The notes under the pieces: model-generated
Told to the model about the DNA's origin: nothing
The model's input: only the letters and a program-made list of their open reading frames with translations
Database searches by the model: none
Part shown: positions 1-8,028 of the stretch, piece by piece
Position numbering within the stretch: position 1 is the first letter of the stretch
How the letters are laid out: each line of letters starts with the position of its first letter
DNA from: Parapedobacter luteus
GTDB taxonomy: Bacteria > Bacteroidota > Bacteroidia > Sphingobacteriales > Sphingobacteriaceae
Direction of reading: 5' to 3'
Length of the DNA stretch: 64,000 nt
NCBI RefSeq assembly: GCF_900168055.1
Contig: NZ_FUYS01000007.1
Span: forward strand, 162,670-226,669
Program-made: the position numbers and the translations under genes

Positions 1-230
1 AAGATGATAGAAGCTGATTTGATCTCTTTTTTCTCGGTATTTTGTCTAATGATTCCCGGTATGGAAAATGAGATTTTGCGGGTTTCGGCTATGGCCTTTT
101 TCATTTCATCCGCTTCACGCTTAGAGAGGATGCCCACGAAGTCGTTTATGCTCAACTTCCCTTTGGTCGGTTTTTTTAGTGTTTGGTCGATGAAATCCTC
201 GATAGCAGCCAGCTTCGACTCGCTCTCCAT
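1..230 (-). CDS. Partial hypothetical protein, antitoxin-like (runs off the left edge)
   Basis: A minus-strand frame opens with ATG at 230 and stays open to base 1, giving 76 residues without a stop. The start reads MESESKLAAIEDF and the middle has a KGKLSINDFVGILSK stretch followed by a charged helix. An in-frame stop lies 39 bases upstream and there is no other ATG, which supports this start. The size and character resemble small antitoxin-type proteins that precede a toxin gene, but the partner would be outside the window and I do not recognise the family with certainty. Confidence 0.4.
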   Translation of the reverse strand, partial: MESESKLAAIEDFIDQTLKKPTKGKLSINDFVGILSKREADEMKKAIAETRKISFSIPGIIRQNTEKKEIKSASII

Positions 231-534
231 GAAACAACGAGGCCACCGATTAGATGCTGTTTTCAGGATTTACTTAACGTATCCCCGTGTCTCTTCATAA
301 ATTCGCTGTTTAATCAGTTTAAACTTGAGTAGCTGACTGCACATTGATGCAAATTATTGACGCCGATGCTACCCCGACATCGGATACCCAAAGAATTAGG
401 AATGTTATAGAAACCCTCCGGAAGAAAACGTGAAACAGGCTTGGATTTCAGGAAATGGAAGGCTTACTATTCTATTTTTTTTTTATTTTGCTTTTTATAA
501 CAAATCCTTTTTATTACAATTAGTATTGCTGCCT
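231..534. other. Intergenic stretch, no gene seen
   Basis: About 300 bases between a leftward partial gene and a rightward esterase gene. The frame of the esterase stays open back to 430, but that extension is a T-rich, low-complexity peptide and looks non-coding. No convincing TAnnTTTG promoter or terminator hairpin was found. Confidence 0.5.
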
Positions 535-1791
535 ATGTTTAAGCCCTTATCTACATACATCTGTTTACCTGTTTTTTTTCTTGCCATGTTAAGTCTGGAA
601 TGTGTCTCCCAAAATGCCACGGAACAACTTGCGGACCGCTTAAATACTCACGTCATCCCCATAATGTTCGGCGGGGATAGATTCGATCATACCAAAATTT
701 CGGACAAGTTGGAGAATTACAGTATAATCGGTCTGGGGGAAGCAACTCACGGCACCAAGGAGTTTTTTGAAGGCAAGGCGGATATTATACTTACCCTGAT
801 AAAAAAAGGCATCGTTAAGACAGTTTATTTTGAAAGTGATTACGTAGGTCTTACCGCGCTCAATGACTTTTTACGCGACCCGAACCGAAACGATCTGAAA
901 GAGGCCGTCAGGCAATCCGGACTTTTCGGCATCTATAAAACAAAGGAAGTTTATAACATGCTGGAAGGCATTAAAGCTTACAACATGGGCTGTAAAGAAG
1001 TAAACAGGGTTTCTGTCTATGGAATAGACATGTATGTGCCCCATATTTCCCGCGGAATACGGAACATACTGACGTCCTATTCCGTGGATATTGAAACAAA
1101 GCAACAATTAAAATTGCTCGATTCCCTTTTTAAAGAACATTCATATGAGTATACTGTTCCGGTATCAAAAACTGTAGAAGCCGCCAACGAAAGGCTTTTT
1201 AAAACACTGGATTCAATATCCGAAAACCATAAAGACAAGGAATTAACTTTGTACACGATACTACTCAAGCGCGGCATTCAAATTAGGGCCGTGAAGAATG
1301 CGAAGCAGGTAAGGGATATAAGAGACCAGTTGATGGCCAGCAATATTATATGGATACACGAAAATATCGCTCCGGAAGGTAACGGGGTGGTATGGGCGCA
1401 CAACGGCCATATCGCAAACACAAAACTGAGTGCATCCTACCGAATGGGATACTACCTGAAACAGCATTTTAATGACCGATATTATGCGTTGGCATTTACG
1501 TTTAACGAAGGCAGTGTGCGTTTTTTCGGAAAGTCGGTGCATTACCCGGCCACTTCAAAGAAAAATGCAATAGAGTATGTTTTCGCCAGATGCAAGCCAA
1601 AAAATTTTTTCTTGGATCTCAACGAAATTCGACATGACAGGAATCTCGCTAAGCAGCTGTCTAGATTTCCCTACATGAGATCAATCGGTGCCACGGAACT
1701 AAAACAGTCGTTCTTTTATATACCATTGCTTAAGGCATTTGACGGAGTAGTATTTTATAACAGTACCAATATGACAAAAGGCTTAAACTAG
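535..1791 (+). CDS. Erythromycin esterase family protein, exported
   Basis: A 418-residue protein of the erythromycin-esterase/succinoglycan-biosynthesis superfamily (Pfam Erythro_esteras). The signature GEATHGTKEF is present with the presumed catalytic His at about residue 72, followed by FESD (Glu about 100) and WAHNGHI at about 287-293. I chose ATG 535 over the upstream in-frame start at 430 because it gives a good signal peptide (MFKPLSTYICLPVFFLAML) and removes a T-rich extension. Family members hydrolyse macrolide lactones in some cases, but many Bacteroidota homologues have unknown substrates, so macrolide resistance should not be assumed. The gene is AT-richer than the pigment cluster, in keeping with an accessory region. 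No operon partner on the same strand. Confidence 0.8.
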   Translation: MFKPLSTYICLPVFFLAMLSLECVSQNATEQLADRLNTHVIPIMFGGDRFDHTKISDKLENYSIIGLGEATHGTKEFFEGKADIILTLIKKGIVKTVYFESDYVGLTALNDFLRDPNRNDLKEAVRQSGLFGIYKTKEVYNMLEGIKAYNMGCKEVNRVSVYGIDMYVPHISRGIRNILTSYSVDIETKQQLKLLDSLFKEHSYEYTVPVSKTVEAANERLFKTLDSISENHKDKELTLYTILLKRGIQIRAVKNAKQVRDIRDQLMASNIIWIHENIAPEGNGVVWAHNGHIANTKLSASYRMGYYLKQHFNDRYYALAFTFNEGSVRFFGKSVHYPATSKKNAIEYVFARCKPKNFFLDLNEIRHDRNLAKQLSRFPYMRSIGATELKQSFFYIPLLKAFDGVVFYNSTNMTKGLN

Positions 1792-1997
1792 ATAGCATTT
1801 TTGAAGTTTGACGTTAACACGTAGGCGTTCAGATAAGAGTTCCGTAGGTCGCTATCTATGTACATTCCCATTTCTTTTATCAGGAAGTCACCTAAATCGT
1901 TCACGTCACAAAATTCAGACATAAAGCTGTCTATTCCTTCTTTTTGGCTGGGGGAAACCCCATAATAGGAAAAGCTTGCTATTAAATAAGAATTCAA
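1788..1997 (-). CDS. Small hypothetical protein (doubtful)
   Basis: A 69-residue minus-strand frame just downstream of the alpha/beta-hydrolase gene, with 16 bases between them. It overlaps the end of the convergent esterase by 4 bases. It can start only at TTG. The sequence is acidic and protein-like (CDVNDLGDFLIKEMG) but matches no family I know. It may be a short gene translated after the hydrolase or a chance open frame. Confidence 0.25.
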   Translation of the reverse strand: MNSYLIASFSYYGVSPSQKEGIDSFMSEFCDVNDLGDFLIKEMGMYIDSDLRNSYLNAYVLTSNFKNAI

Positions 1998-2013
1998 TTT
2001 AAAGCCATGGCGC

Positions 2014-2961
2014 TTAATTTGATTTTATCCACTTGTCAACATCGGCAATGACTTCTTTCCAATTAGACTGGTTGTTTTCGTTAAAGAAGTTGTGATTCAG
2101 TCCATTGTATTTTTTTATTGTTATATTTTTATTTTTCCATTTCAGGGTATGGAACATATCACATTGCACACAAGACTTATCCTTATCCCCATAGACAATC
2201 AACAATGGCTTTCGCGTGCTTGCTATTGAAATCATAGGCGAATAGGAATAGGACTTCCAGGTTTTATAAGAATCCCCCATTTCAAACTCAACCTCCAGTC
2301 TATCCGGACTATCGTTACGGTACAAAATATTATTATACGCCGCGGAATCTATACCCGCATAAAACATTCTACCTAATGGGGAGGCCGACATATAAACAAA
2401 TTTGTCTATTACAGGGGTTTGAACCATTTCTGCAACTATTCTGGCTCCCTGCGAGTGACCCATCAGGATGATCTCCGACGGCTTAAGTTGTTTTTTTGCT
2501 TGCTTGATCAGCTTGGGCAAATTATCAACAAAATATTCAATAGTATTCTTTTTTGAAAACTTCGCAAACAACTCATTGCTGCCGCTAAAATTAAAATATC
2601 TGGTCTCCGGATCTAGGTCATTCTGCTCAACGACCGCAGGGATATGGGGTTTTGAGACAAATAGATAATTGTAGCTAACGCTATCTGAAACAATATCATG
2701 ATGGAACAAAAAATAATAATTGGAGTCCGCAGCTGCACGGACCGCTAATGGGTAGCTTCCAGACCCCGTCAAAAAAATTATCAGAGGCTTTCCTTTTTCA
2801 CTGCCAACAAGCAAACTTTCCAACGCCAACTCATCAGTGTTATCTCGTTCTGCGGGAACCACGTACAAATTGTCTTTAATAGCGGTATATTTATGGTTGC
2901 TGACACATGCGTTCGAGAGCATTAGAATTATACAAAGCAATCGGTTGTTGGTTTTACTCAT
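2014..2961 (-). CDS. Alpha/beta-hydrolase, secreted
   Basis: A 315-residue alpha/beta-hydrolase-fold protein. The nucleophile elbow GHSQG lies near residue 170, a likely acid Asp sits in VYGDKDKS, and the catalytic His is in NGLNHNFF close to the C terminus, which completes a Ser-Asp-His triad. The N terminus has a hydrophobic segment ending in LSNAC, a weak lipobox, so it is secreted and perhaps lipid-anchored. The oxyanion region reads FLTGSGSYP. The substrate is unknown. The start codon overlaps the stop of the DUF6624 remnant in an ATGA arrangement, a relic of translational coupling. Confidence 0.8.
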   Translation of the reverse strand: MSKTNNRLLCIILMLSNACVSNHKYTAIKDNLYVVPAERDNTDELALESLLVGSEKGKPLIIFLTGSGSYPLAVRAAADSNYYFLFHHDIVSDSVSYNYLFVSKPHIPAVVEQNDLDPETRYFNFSGSNELFAKFSKKNTIEYFVDNLPKLIKQAKKQLKPSEIILMGHSQGARIVAEMVQTPVIDKFVYMSASPLGRMFYAGIDSAAYNNILYRNDSPDRLEVEFEMGDSYKTWKSYSYSPMISIASTRKPLLIVYGDKDKSCVQCDMFHTLKWKNKNITIKKYNGLNHNFFNENNQSNWKEVIADVDKWIKSN

Positions 2962-3166
2962 CTTAATCTAATATGAAACTCCAAATTCTCTTTCTCGGGA
3001 TCCTCAAGCGGCAGTACGTAGTACTCCCCGTTTCGGGGTCGCGTCCCATATGACTGCCATAGATTTGCTTTTTTCCCTGCCGTAGCGCCACCCTGTCTTC
3101 CAGCAATGCGAGGTCAAGCTCATTGGCATTTCCTTTCACGGCCTCGCGCTTCATCGGCACGCTTCA
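2958..3166 (-). pseudogene. DUF6624 remnant with a frameshift
   Basis: From about 3160 the minus strand encodes PMKREAVKGNANELDLALLEDRVALRQGKKQIYG in pieces, a close match from memory to the C-terminal core of DUF6624 proteins. After GRDPETG the frame is lost at a run of four G residues (minus strand ACGGGGAGT). Shifting one base restores EYYVLPLEDPEKENLEFHI and ends at TGA 2958-2960, overlapping the hydrolase ATG. In the upstream frame a stop lies directly before the fragment, so the N-terminal part is gone too. Confidence 0.7.
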
Positions 3167-3298
3167 ATTCTTCGGAATTGCGCCCCTATTTCTTTAGAAG
3201 TTAGTGGTTTTATAAGCATGCCATCCTTGTTACCAAAAGTACAAAAAACGTTTTCAGGCACCACTCCGCGATTGTACCGGCATTGAGCCATATCCCCT

Positions 3299-4783
3299 TC
3301 ACCCGACAAGCCAGATCATCAGCTCCAGAAGGCCCCGGTTCTTGTCGTTGATAAGGAAGTCTCTGAACACGATCCGCCCATCTTTATCAATAAGGTAATT
3401 CGTGGGCGCCGCTTCAGCGATCAAATTCCCACGTTCATCTGGGGAATCTTTCATCGGAATGAAAGAGGTACTCCCTTTTTTGATGAATGGCATGACATAG
3501 TCATCTTGGTCATGTACGATATTCACACCGATATATGCGATTTCATGCTGCCCCTTCATTTTTTGCAAAACAGCTTCAAAGTGGGGGAACTCGGCATGGC
3601 AAGGCCCGCAGGTGGGAAACCAGAATGTCAGCAGTATAGTCTTGCCACGGAAATCGCTTAGTTTAATTGGTTGATGGTCGATATAACTGGTGCCGCGTAA
3701 ATCGGTAGCTGCAGGAGCCTCTTTCAATAAGGCAGACTTTATGAAATCCTTGACTTGCTGTCTATCCATGCCGACAGACACCCCCAAAGATTCCGTCTTT
3801 TCGTAAACGACGATGTCGGGATTGGCTAGAAAGAACATTTTGAGCACGTCCATGGAACGGCGTTGTTCGCCTTGTGATGCGAAGGCATCGGCTTTTAGCA
3901 AGACCGCCCTGCGCGAAATCGCGGAAATGCTGGATGCTACCGCAACGCTGAGGGAATCTATTGCTTCATCAGTTCTTCCTGACTTCAATAGCCCTTCCGA
4001 CCGTAGTAACTTTTGAGCACCACGCAGACGGGGTAGCCAGGCGCTATCGGCATGTTGCTCCCAGATTCTTTTGGCCAGAGCTTCGGCAGCCTCCAGGTCA
4101 CTGTCGACCAGCACATCAAAATAATCGGACATTCCCGAACGGGCAAAGCTGAATTCCCCAATCGGATAGCGTTCCGAAAGCTCCCGGTAATAGGCGATTT
4201 TCTTAAGCGTGTCGGTTTCTTTGTCCGCAAGCCAATAAAGTGCCTTAGCAGCCGTTCCATCGCCTGCGAAATCCCTTGTTACCGCGTTCATTTTTTCCGT
4301 GTAGGTCGCCTGATCATACATTCCATAGCTGTTGGCCTCGTAAAATGCATAATCCGGATTCTCCGGCTCCATTTCGCTCGCTTTGGCTAAATAGACCGTG
4401 CCAAGTTGATAGTCCCCCCAGCGCCCCGCGTCTATGCCGTACAGCATATAGACTTCAGCTTGGTTGGAATCAGCCTCCAACGCGTATTCGAGCCATCGCC
4501 TTGCTTCGGGATGGCTACGATAAAATAAAGCCTTTCCCAGCGTGTATGGAATTGTGGGGGATGCCGGAAATTTCTCCCGCAGTTTTTCGTACTGCGAAAT
4601 CAGCGTATCCATGTTGCTTTTAGCCTGTTCGATGAATTCTTGATGTAGTTCCAGGCTATCCGGATATTGCTCAAGTTTTTTAAGCAATTCGGGGTCCTGG
4701 GCAAAAAGAAGTCCGGATTTAAAAATTAGCTGGGCCAACAATGCAAAACCGACCGATATTTTAATTGTGATACGCATTATCAT
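3299..4783 (-). CDS. TPR-containing TlpA-like thiol-disulfide oxidoreductase
   Basis: A 494-residue exported protein. A signal peptide (residues 1-29, ending LLFAQ) is followed by a helical TPR-like region (about 30-330) and a C-terminal thioredoxin/TlpA domain (about 350-494). The active site WFPTCGPCHAEFP has the CXXC at 392-395 and a cis-proline motif APTNYLID downstream. Such proteins act in the periplasm, passing reducing power to substrates or cytochrome c maturation factors; the TPR part is likely to dock partners. It stands alone, with a 44-base gap to the next minus-strand gene upstream. Confidence 0.85.
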   Translation of the reverse strand: MIMRITIKISVGFALLAQLIFKSGLLFAQDPELLKKLEQYPDSLELHQEFIEQAKSNMDTLISQYEKLREKFPASPTIPYTLGKALFYRSHPEARRWLEYALEADSNQAEVYMLYGIDAGRWGDYQLGTVYLAKASEMEPENPDYAFYEANSYGMYDQATYTEKMNAVTRDFAGDGTAAKALYWLADKETDTLKKIAYYRELSERYPIGEFSFARSGMSDYFDVLVDSDLEAAEALAKRIWEQHADSAWLPRLRGAQKLLRSEGLLKSGRTDEAIDSLSVAVASSISAISRRAVLLKADAFASQGEQRRSMDVLKMFFLANPDIVVYEKTESLGVSVGMDRQQVKDFIKSALLKEAPAATDLRGTSYIDHQPIKLSDFRGKTILLTFWFPTCGPCHAEFPHFEAVLQKMKGQHEIAYIGVNIVHDQDDYVMPFIKKGSTSFIPMKDSPDERGNLIAEAAPTNYLIDKDGRIVFRDFLINDKNRGLLELMIWLVG

Positions 4784-4827
4784 CTGTTTATGGCAAATTT
4801 ATTAATAATATTGTCAATCATTGTCGC

Positions 4828-5133
4828 CTACCACTCAATGATATTGTCGTCCGATAAAAGCAAATCCTTTGCCGAGGTCGAGCAAGAATTTTCTTGTCGA
4901 TAGCGGAAGAGCCAAATGAACACGCCTGAAAATGCGGGCGCTACCTCGGGCAAGGTGACGCCATTGGCATTTACATCGGTCATAAGTTCGTTGAGCTCCC
5001 GGAAACCGTTGCCGTTCCTGGCTATGCCGATATACAGCAAACGGTCGCCATTCCGGTATTCCATGCCCGGCAGGATGTGCAAGATGACACACGGTTCCAC
5101 CATTCCCGCAGACCCTCCCATTGTATGCGGCAC
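4828..5133 (-). CDS. Hypothetical protein downstream of a lipoprotein
   Basis: A frame of 101 residues, probably starting at GTG 5133, seven bases after the stop of the upstream lipoprotein gene, so the two look like an operon. No signal peptide is visible. The central part (GMEYRNGDRLLYIGIARNGN) reads like a beta-strand-rich folded protein. I recognise no family. Internal ATGs near 5121 and 5103 are alternative starts. Confidence 0.5.
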   Translation of the reverse strand: MPHTMGGSAGMVEPCVILHILPGMEYRNGDRLLYIGIARNGNGFRELNELMTDVNANGVTLPEVAPAFSGVFIWLFRYRQENSCSTSAKDLLLSDDNIIEW

Positions 5134-5139
5134 ATTTCG

Positions 5140-5631
5140 TTATTCCTTTCTGTAAAGGGGCACAATTCTTCCATGCGCTTCCGTTTGGGGCGCTTCGCTA
5201 TTGAATGTCACCTCAACTAAAAGGGACTGTGGGCACGGTCTGTAAACGACTTCCCCCGTAAAAGCGATAGTGTCAAGTGGTTGGTCAGCTATCTGCATGA
5301 AAAGGGTGTCGGCAGGATAGACGTAACTGAAAAAATGGATGTCCCCCCGGTTTTCCGCTATGCCCTGATGGGCTGGTTCAAGTGCGCTGCCCGCCCCTTT
5401 CCTGAACAATTTGAGTTCGGTGGTATCATAGACCGGGCTATCGGAGAAAAATAGGTCTGCCCCCGATTCCTTACCAAGCACGACAAACCGCAGGGTATCG
5501 GGATTGAGATGCGCTAAACAGGCAACATCGGCCACATCGGAATCGTTTTTGGAACAGGAAGCCATTAGCATGCCGATAGCGGCGATTGAGCAAAATGCCT
5601 TGAATAACGTTTTTGTTTTGAAACTATTCAT
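5140..5631 (-). CDS. Small lipoprotein of unknown function
   Basis: A 163-residue protein with a clear lipoprotein signal: a basic N terminus, hydrophobic core and lipobox LMASC at about residues 22-26. The rest alternates short strands and has Cys residues at about 38 and 133. No domain is recognised. It is the first gene of a two-gene minus-strand unit with the 101-residue protein. About 100 bases of probable promoter separate it from a divergent lipoprotein gene. Confidence 0.7.
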   Translation of the reverse strand: MNSFKTKTLFKAFCSIAAIGMLMASCSKNDSDVADVACLAHLNPDTLRFVVLGKESGADLFFSDSPVYDTTELKLFRKGAGSALEPAHQGIAENRGDIHFFSYVYPADTLFMQIADQPLDTIAFTGEVVYRPCPQSLLVEVTFNSEAPQTEAHGRIVPLYRKE

Positions 5632-5785
5632 GATGCAGGCAATTTTTATTATGAGCGTTTGACTAATCGGTGTTAATCGGTGTGGGTGTGTATTCTAAAC
5701 GTATGAATGGCGGAAATCGCTACACCGCTACTCGTTGCATCGGAGTCTGGTGCCTTGCCGAAAATTACAGGGAGTAATTCGCGTC

Positions 5786-6109
5786 ATGAAAACTATATTT
5801 CGCCTTTTCTTTTTATCGGTCGTATTGTACGGTTGTCAGCCAACGGGAAATGCATCGGCACTCCAAAGCAGGGATTCCACCGCTACGAACCCCCCTATGG
5901 ATTCCGTTCTGATGGCACTTTCAAGTACGCCAGATAGTTTAAGGACACCCGAAAAAAAGGAAACGATAAGGAAGATTCAATTGATGGTTGCTAAGTACGT
6001 GGAACTCAAAGACGGCATGTTTTCCTTTACTTTACCGAAAGAGGAATTTGTGGAAAAAACCGGCCTTGGTATCGAATATTATGATGTCATAACATTGCTG
6101 TCCACTTAA
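5786..6109 (+). CDS. Small lipoprotein of unknown function
   Basis: A 107-residue protein. ATG 5786 was preferred to the upstream frame start at 5735 because it directly precedes a lipoprotein signal (MKTIFRLFFLSVVLYGC). The mature part is Ser/Thr/Pro-rich, then helical with FTLPKEEFVEKTGLG near the end. It resembles short lipoproteins seen beside Rpn nucleases or two-gene stress modules, but no function can be assigned. Confidence 0.65.
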   Translation: MKTIFRLFFLSVVLYGCQPTGNASALQSRDSTATNPPMDSVLMALSSTPDSLRTPEKKETIRKIQLMVAKYVELKDGMFSFTLPKEEFVEKTGLGIEYYDVITLLST

Positions 6110-6181
6110 AAGATATTGAGGAACAGCAATGATTGATTTTAATAGACTTGATCGTTTCACGCAAATATAAGTTGGAAATCT

Positions 6182-6193
6182 TAAATTTGTCCT
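6182..6193 (+). promoter_or_regulatory. TAAATTTG minus-7 element, leaderless start of the Rpn nuclease
   Basis: TAAATTTG at 6182-6189 matches the Bacteroidota minus-7 consensus TAnnTTTG and lies four bases before ATG 6194. Transcription would then begin at or very near the start codon, giving a leaderless mRNA. No good minus-33 TTTG is seen at the expected distance. Confidence 0.5.
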
Positions 6194-7099
6194 ATGACCA
6201 ATCCACAACAACCGAAAGTGGGCTTGTACATTGACCCTCTTACAGATTTTGGTTTCAAAAAGCTCTTCGGAACCGAACCCAACAAGGACTTGCTCATTGC
6301 CTTGCTCAATAGCATTTTCCGCGGGCGCAAGAACATCGTTGATTTGACGTACAACAAAAACGAGCATCACGGCGAAACTAAGGACGAGGGGGCGGCCATC
6401 TTCGACCTCACCTGTACCGGGGATGATGGCGAGCGCTTCATTATAGAGGTGCAACGCGGCAAGCAGGGCAATTTCAAGCAGCGCGCCGTATTCTACACCA
6501 GTCGTCTTATCACCGAACAGGCACCCAAGGGCCGCCGCTCCGAGTGGGCCTATGACGTAAAAGAGGTATACCTCATAGCCTTGTTGGAAGACTTCACGCT
6601 GGACGCTATGGGTGACGGCCGCTATTTGCACGATATTTGTTTGAGCGAGAGGGAGACAGGAAAAGTTTTCTACGATGGATTGGGGTATATATTCATCGAA
6701 TTGGTTAATTTTGTAAAAACGGAGGATGAAGCCGAGACAGACCTTGAAAGGTGGCTCTATGTATTGAAAAACATGAGCAGCATGGATAAGGTGTCGATCT
6801 ACACCCGCAAGCCGATTTTCGAGAAACTGTTTAACGTGGCGGAGTACGCCAATTTAACAAAGGAGGAAAAGGCCATGTATGATGCAAGTCTGAAACGCAA
6901 ATGGGATAACAAAGCCGTGTTGGATTACGCGGTCAGCGAAGCCGTAAAGGAGGCTACTACTAAAACCCGCGAAGAAGAACGCGCTAAGGCAGAGGCAGAG
7001 AAACTGAAATCAGCCTTAAAGATGAAACAAAGTGGTTTTGATGTCTACATGATTGCAGACATACTTGAGTTGCCCGTGGAGAAAGTGGAAAAACTTTAG
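6194..7099 (+). CDS. Rpn family recombination-promoting nuclease / PD-(D/E)XK transposase-like protein
   Basis: A 301-residue member of the Rpn/YhgA-like group (Pfam PDDEXK_2). It begins with the family hallmark DPLTDFGFKKLFG. The nuclease core shows Asp in AAIFDLTC (about 71) and the E-x-Q pair in FIIEVQRG (about 85 and 87). A charged coiled region (about 235-275) and a short HTH-like tail (GFDVYMIADILELPVEKV) follow. Rpn proteins are Mg-dependent DNA nucleases tied to recombination and, in some cases, phage defence. A second copy of its C-terminal region follows 22 bases later. Confidence 0.85.
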   Translation: MTNPQQPKVGLYIDPLTDFGFKKLFGTEPNKDLLIALLNSIFRGRKNIVDLTYNKNEHHGETKDEGAAIFDLTCTGDDGERFIIEVQRGKQGNFKQRAVFYTSRLITEQAPKGRRSEWAYDVKEVYLIALLEDFTLDAMGDGRYLHDICLSERETGKVFYDGLGYIFIELVNFVKTEDEAETDLERWLYVLKNMSSMDKVSIYTRKPIFEKLFNVAEYANLTKEEKAMYDASLKRKWDNKAVLDYAVSEAVKEATTKTREEERAKAEAEKLKSALKMKQSGFDVYMIADILELPVEKVEKL

Positions 7100-7121
7100 C
7101 GTCGCTTAATATGCCAGCCTT

Positions 7122-7358
7122 ATGATTGATACCAGTCTAAAACAAAAGTGGGACAAAAAGGCTATCTTGGATTACGCGGTCAGCGAAGCCGTAAAGGAGG
7201 CTACTACTAAAACCCGCGAAGAGGAACGCGCTAAAGCCGAGAAAGAAAAGCTTGAAGAAAAACTGCGTTCTGCTGCCGAGTTCAAAAAAATGGGGTTGCC
7301 GGTTGCAGACATCGCCAGGGGCTTGGGACTTTCCATCGAGGAAGTGGAAAAACTTTAA
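7122..7358 (+). pseudogene. Duplicated C-terminal tail of an Rpn nuclease
   Basis: A 78-residue frame that repeats the last part of the preceding gene: LDYAVSEAVKEATTKTREEERAKAE is shared and the DNA is nearly identical over about 75 bases (6924-6999 against 7168-7243). It then diverges to a different HTH-like tail (GLPVADIARGLGLSIEEVEKL), which is the more common ending in this family. It lacks the nuclease core. It is either the remnant of a second full copy lost by recombination or a reservoir tail cassette. Confidence 0.7.
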
Positions 7359-7386
7359 TTTTCTGATTTAACATAAAGCATCAAAG

Positions 7387-7413
7387 CCATTCGCTATCAG
7401 CGGATGGTTTTTT
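7387..7413 (+). terminator. Intrinsic terminator after the Rpn tail
   Basis: Stem CCATTCGC / GCGGATGG (one G-T pair) with loop TATCA, followed by six T residues, 29 bases after the stop of the Rpn tail fragment. Confidence 0.75.
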
Positions 7414-7519
7414 GTCAAATAGAAAAGTCGTACTGCAATATCTGTCAGGTGTTAGGTTTTTCGTGGATGCTCACAATGTTTCGCTAATGACGCCGGCGCA
7501 GGGATACGGGAGGGTTTTT

Positions 7520-7555
7520 AAAGGGGCTTTGGATGAAGGTTCAAAGCCCCTTTTT
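7520..7555. terminator. Strong intrinsic terminator hairpin
   Basis: AAAGGGGCTTTG pairs with CAAAGCCCCTTT around a ten-base loop and runs into T residues; the A-rich 5' side also suits termination for the minus-strand gene at 7623. It may serve both directions. Confidence 0.75.
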
Positions 7556-7622
7556 ATAATCCCATAATCAGTCAAATGCGTTTAATAGCTTATAAATCAA
7601 TATTATATCGATTCTTTTTAAG

Positions 7623-7901
7623 CTAACTAACCCATCCAGCTAAAACATCCAATTCGGTGCCACCCATATATTTCAAATCCCTAAATAAGCGTTTAAATCG
7701 TTGGTCATCTTTGCTATTCGTTGATTTGGAAACTTTCTTGAAATCCTCAAATGAAGATGGGAGGCCGTAGTTTGTCAGGTCAATTTTTTGGATTTGTACA
7801 GCTTCCAAAATGAAGCGTTCAATGGCCGGACTGATTTGGATGATATAGTGGGGACGGTTGTTATGCTTATGCAAAAAAAGTTTCCCCTTTGACCAGACCA
7901 C
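7623..7901 (-). CDS. Hypothetical protein, possibly the 3' part of a broken gene
   Basis: A 92-residue frame starting at GTG, with KLFLHKHNNRPHYIIQISP and a basic C terminus (RFKRLFRDLKYMGG). Upstream, other frames of the same strand encode peptides that also look like real protein (EYRKGIG near 7985 and ALEVERLRKILTRL near 7950). The gene may therefore once have reached back to about 8055 and been split by two frameshifts. It follows the zeta toxin remnant on the same strand. Function unknown. Confidence 0.4.
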   Translation of the reverse strand: MVWSKGKLFLHKHNNRPHYIIQISPAIERFILEAVQIQKIDLTNYGLPSSFEDFKKVSKSTNSKDDQRFKRLFRDLKYMGGTELDVLAGWVS

Positions 7902-8028
7902 ATGGGAGTGTAAAATCCGGGTCGCTTGTTAGCCGGGTAAGAATTTTTCTCAATCTCTCAACCTCCAATGCCTTTGCGGTATTCCAAATTAATGGAGATA
8001 GTCCTTCTCAACTCGGAAATTCTCTTTT

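Noticed and set aside
535..1791. Macrolide resistance gene
   Set aside because: The esterase family motif is present, but many family members do not act on macrolides; resistance cannot be concluded from sequence alone.
6032..6631. A 199-residue minus-strand frame opposite the Rpn gene
   Set aside because: It is antisense to the conserved nuclease core and its peptide has no recognisable pattern; a shadow frame.
7359..7622. Possible CRISPR or attachment site between the two terminators
   Set aside because: Only two unrelated hairpins with T-runs are present; no regularly spaced repeats and no integrase nearby.
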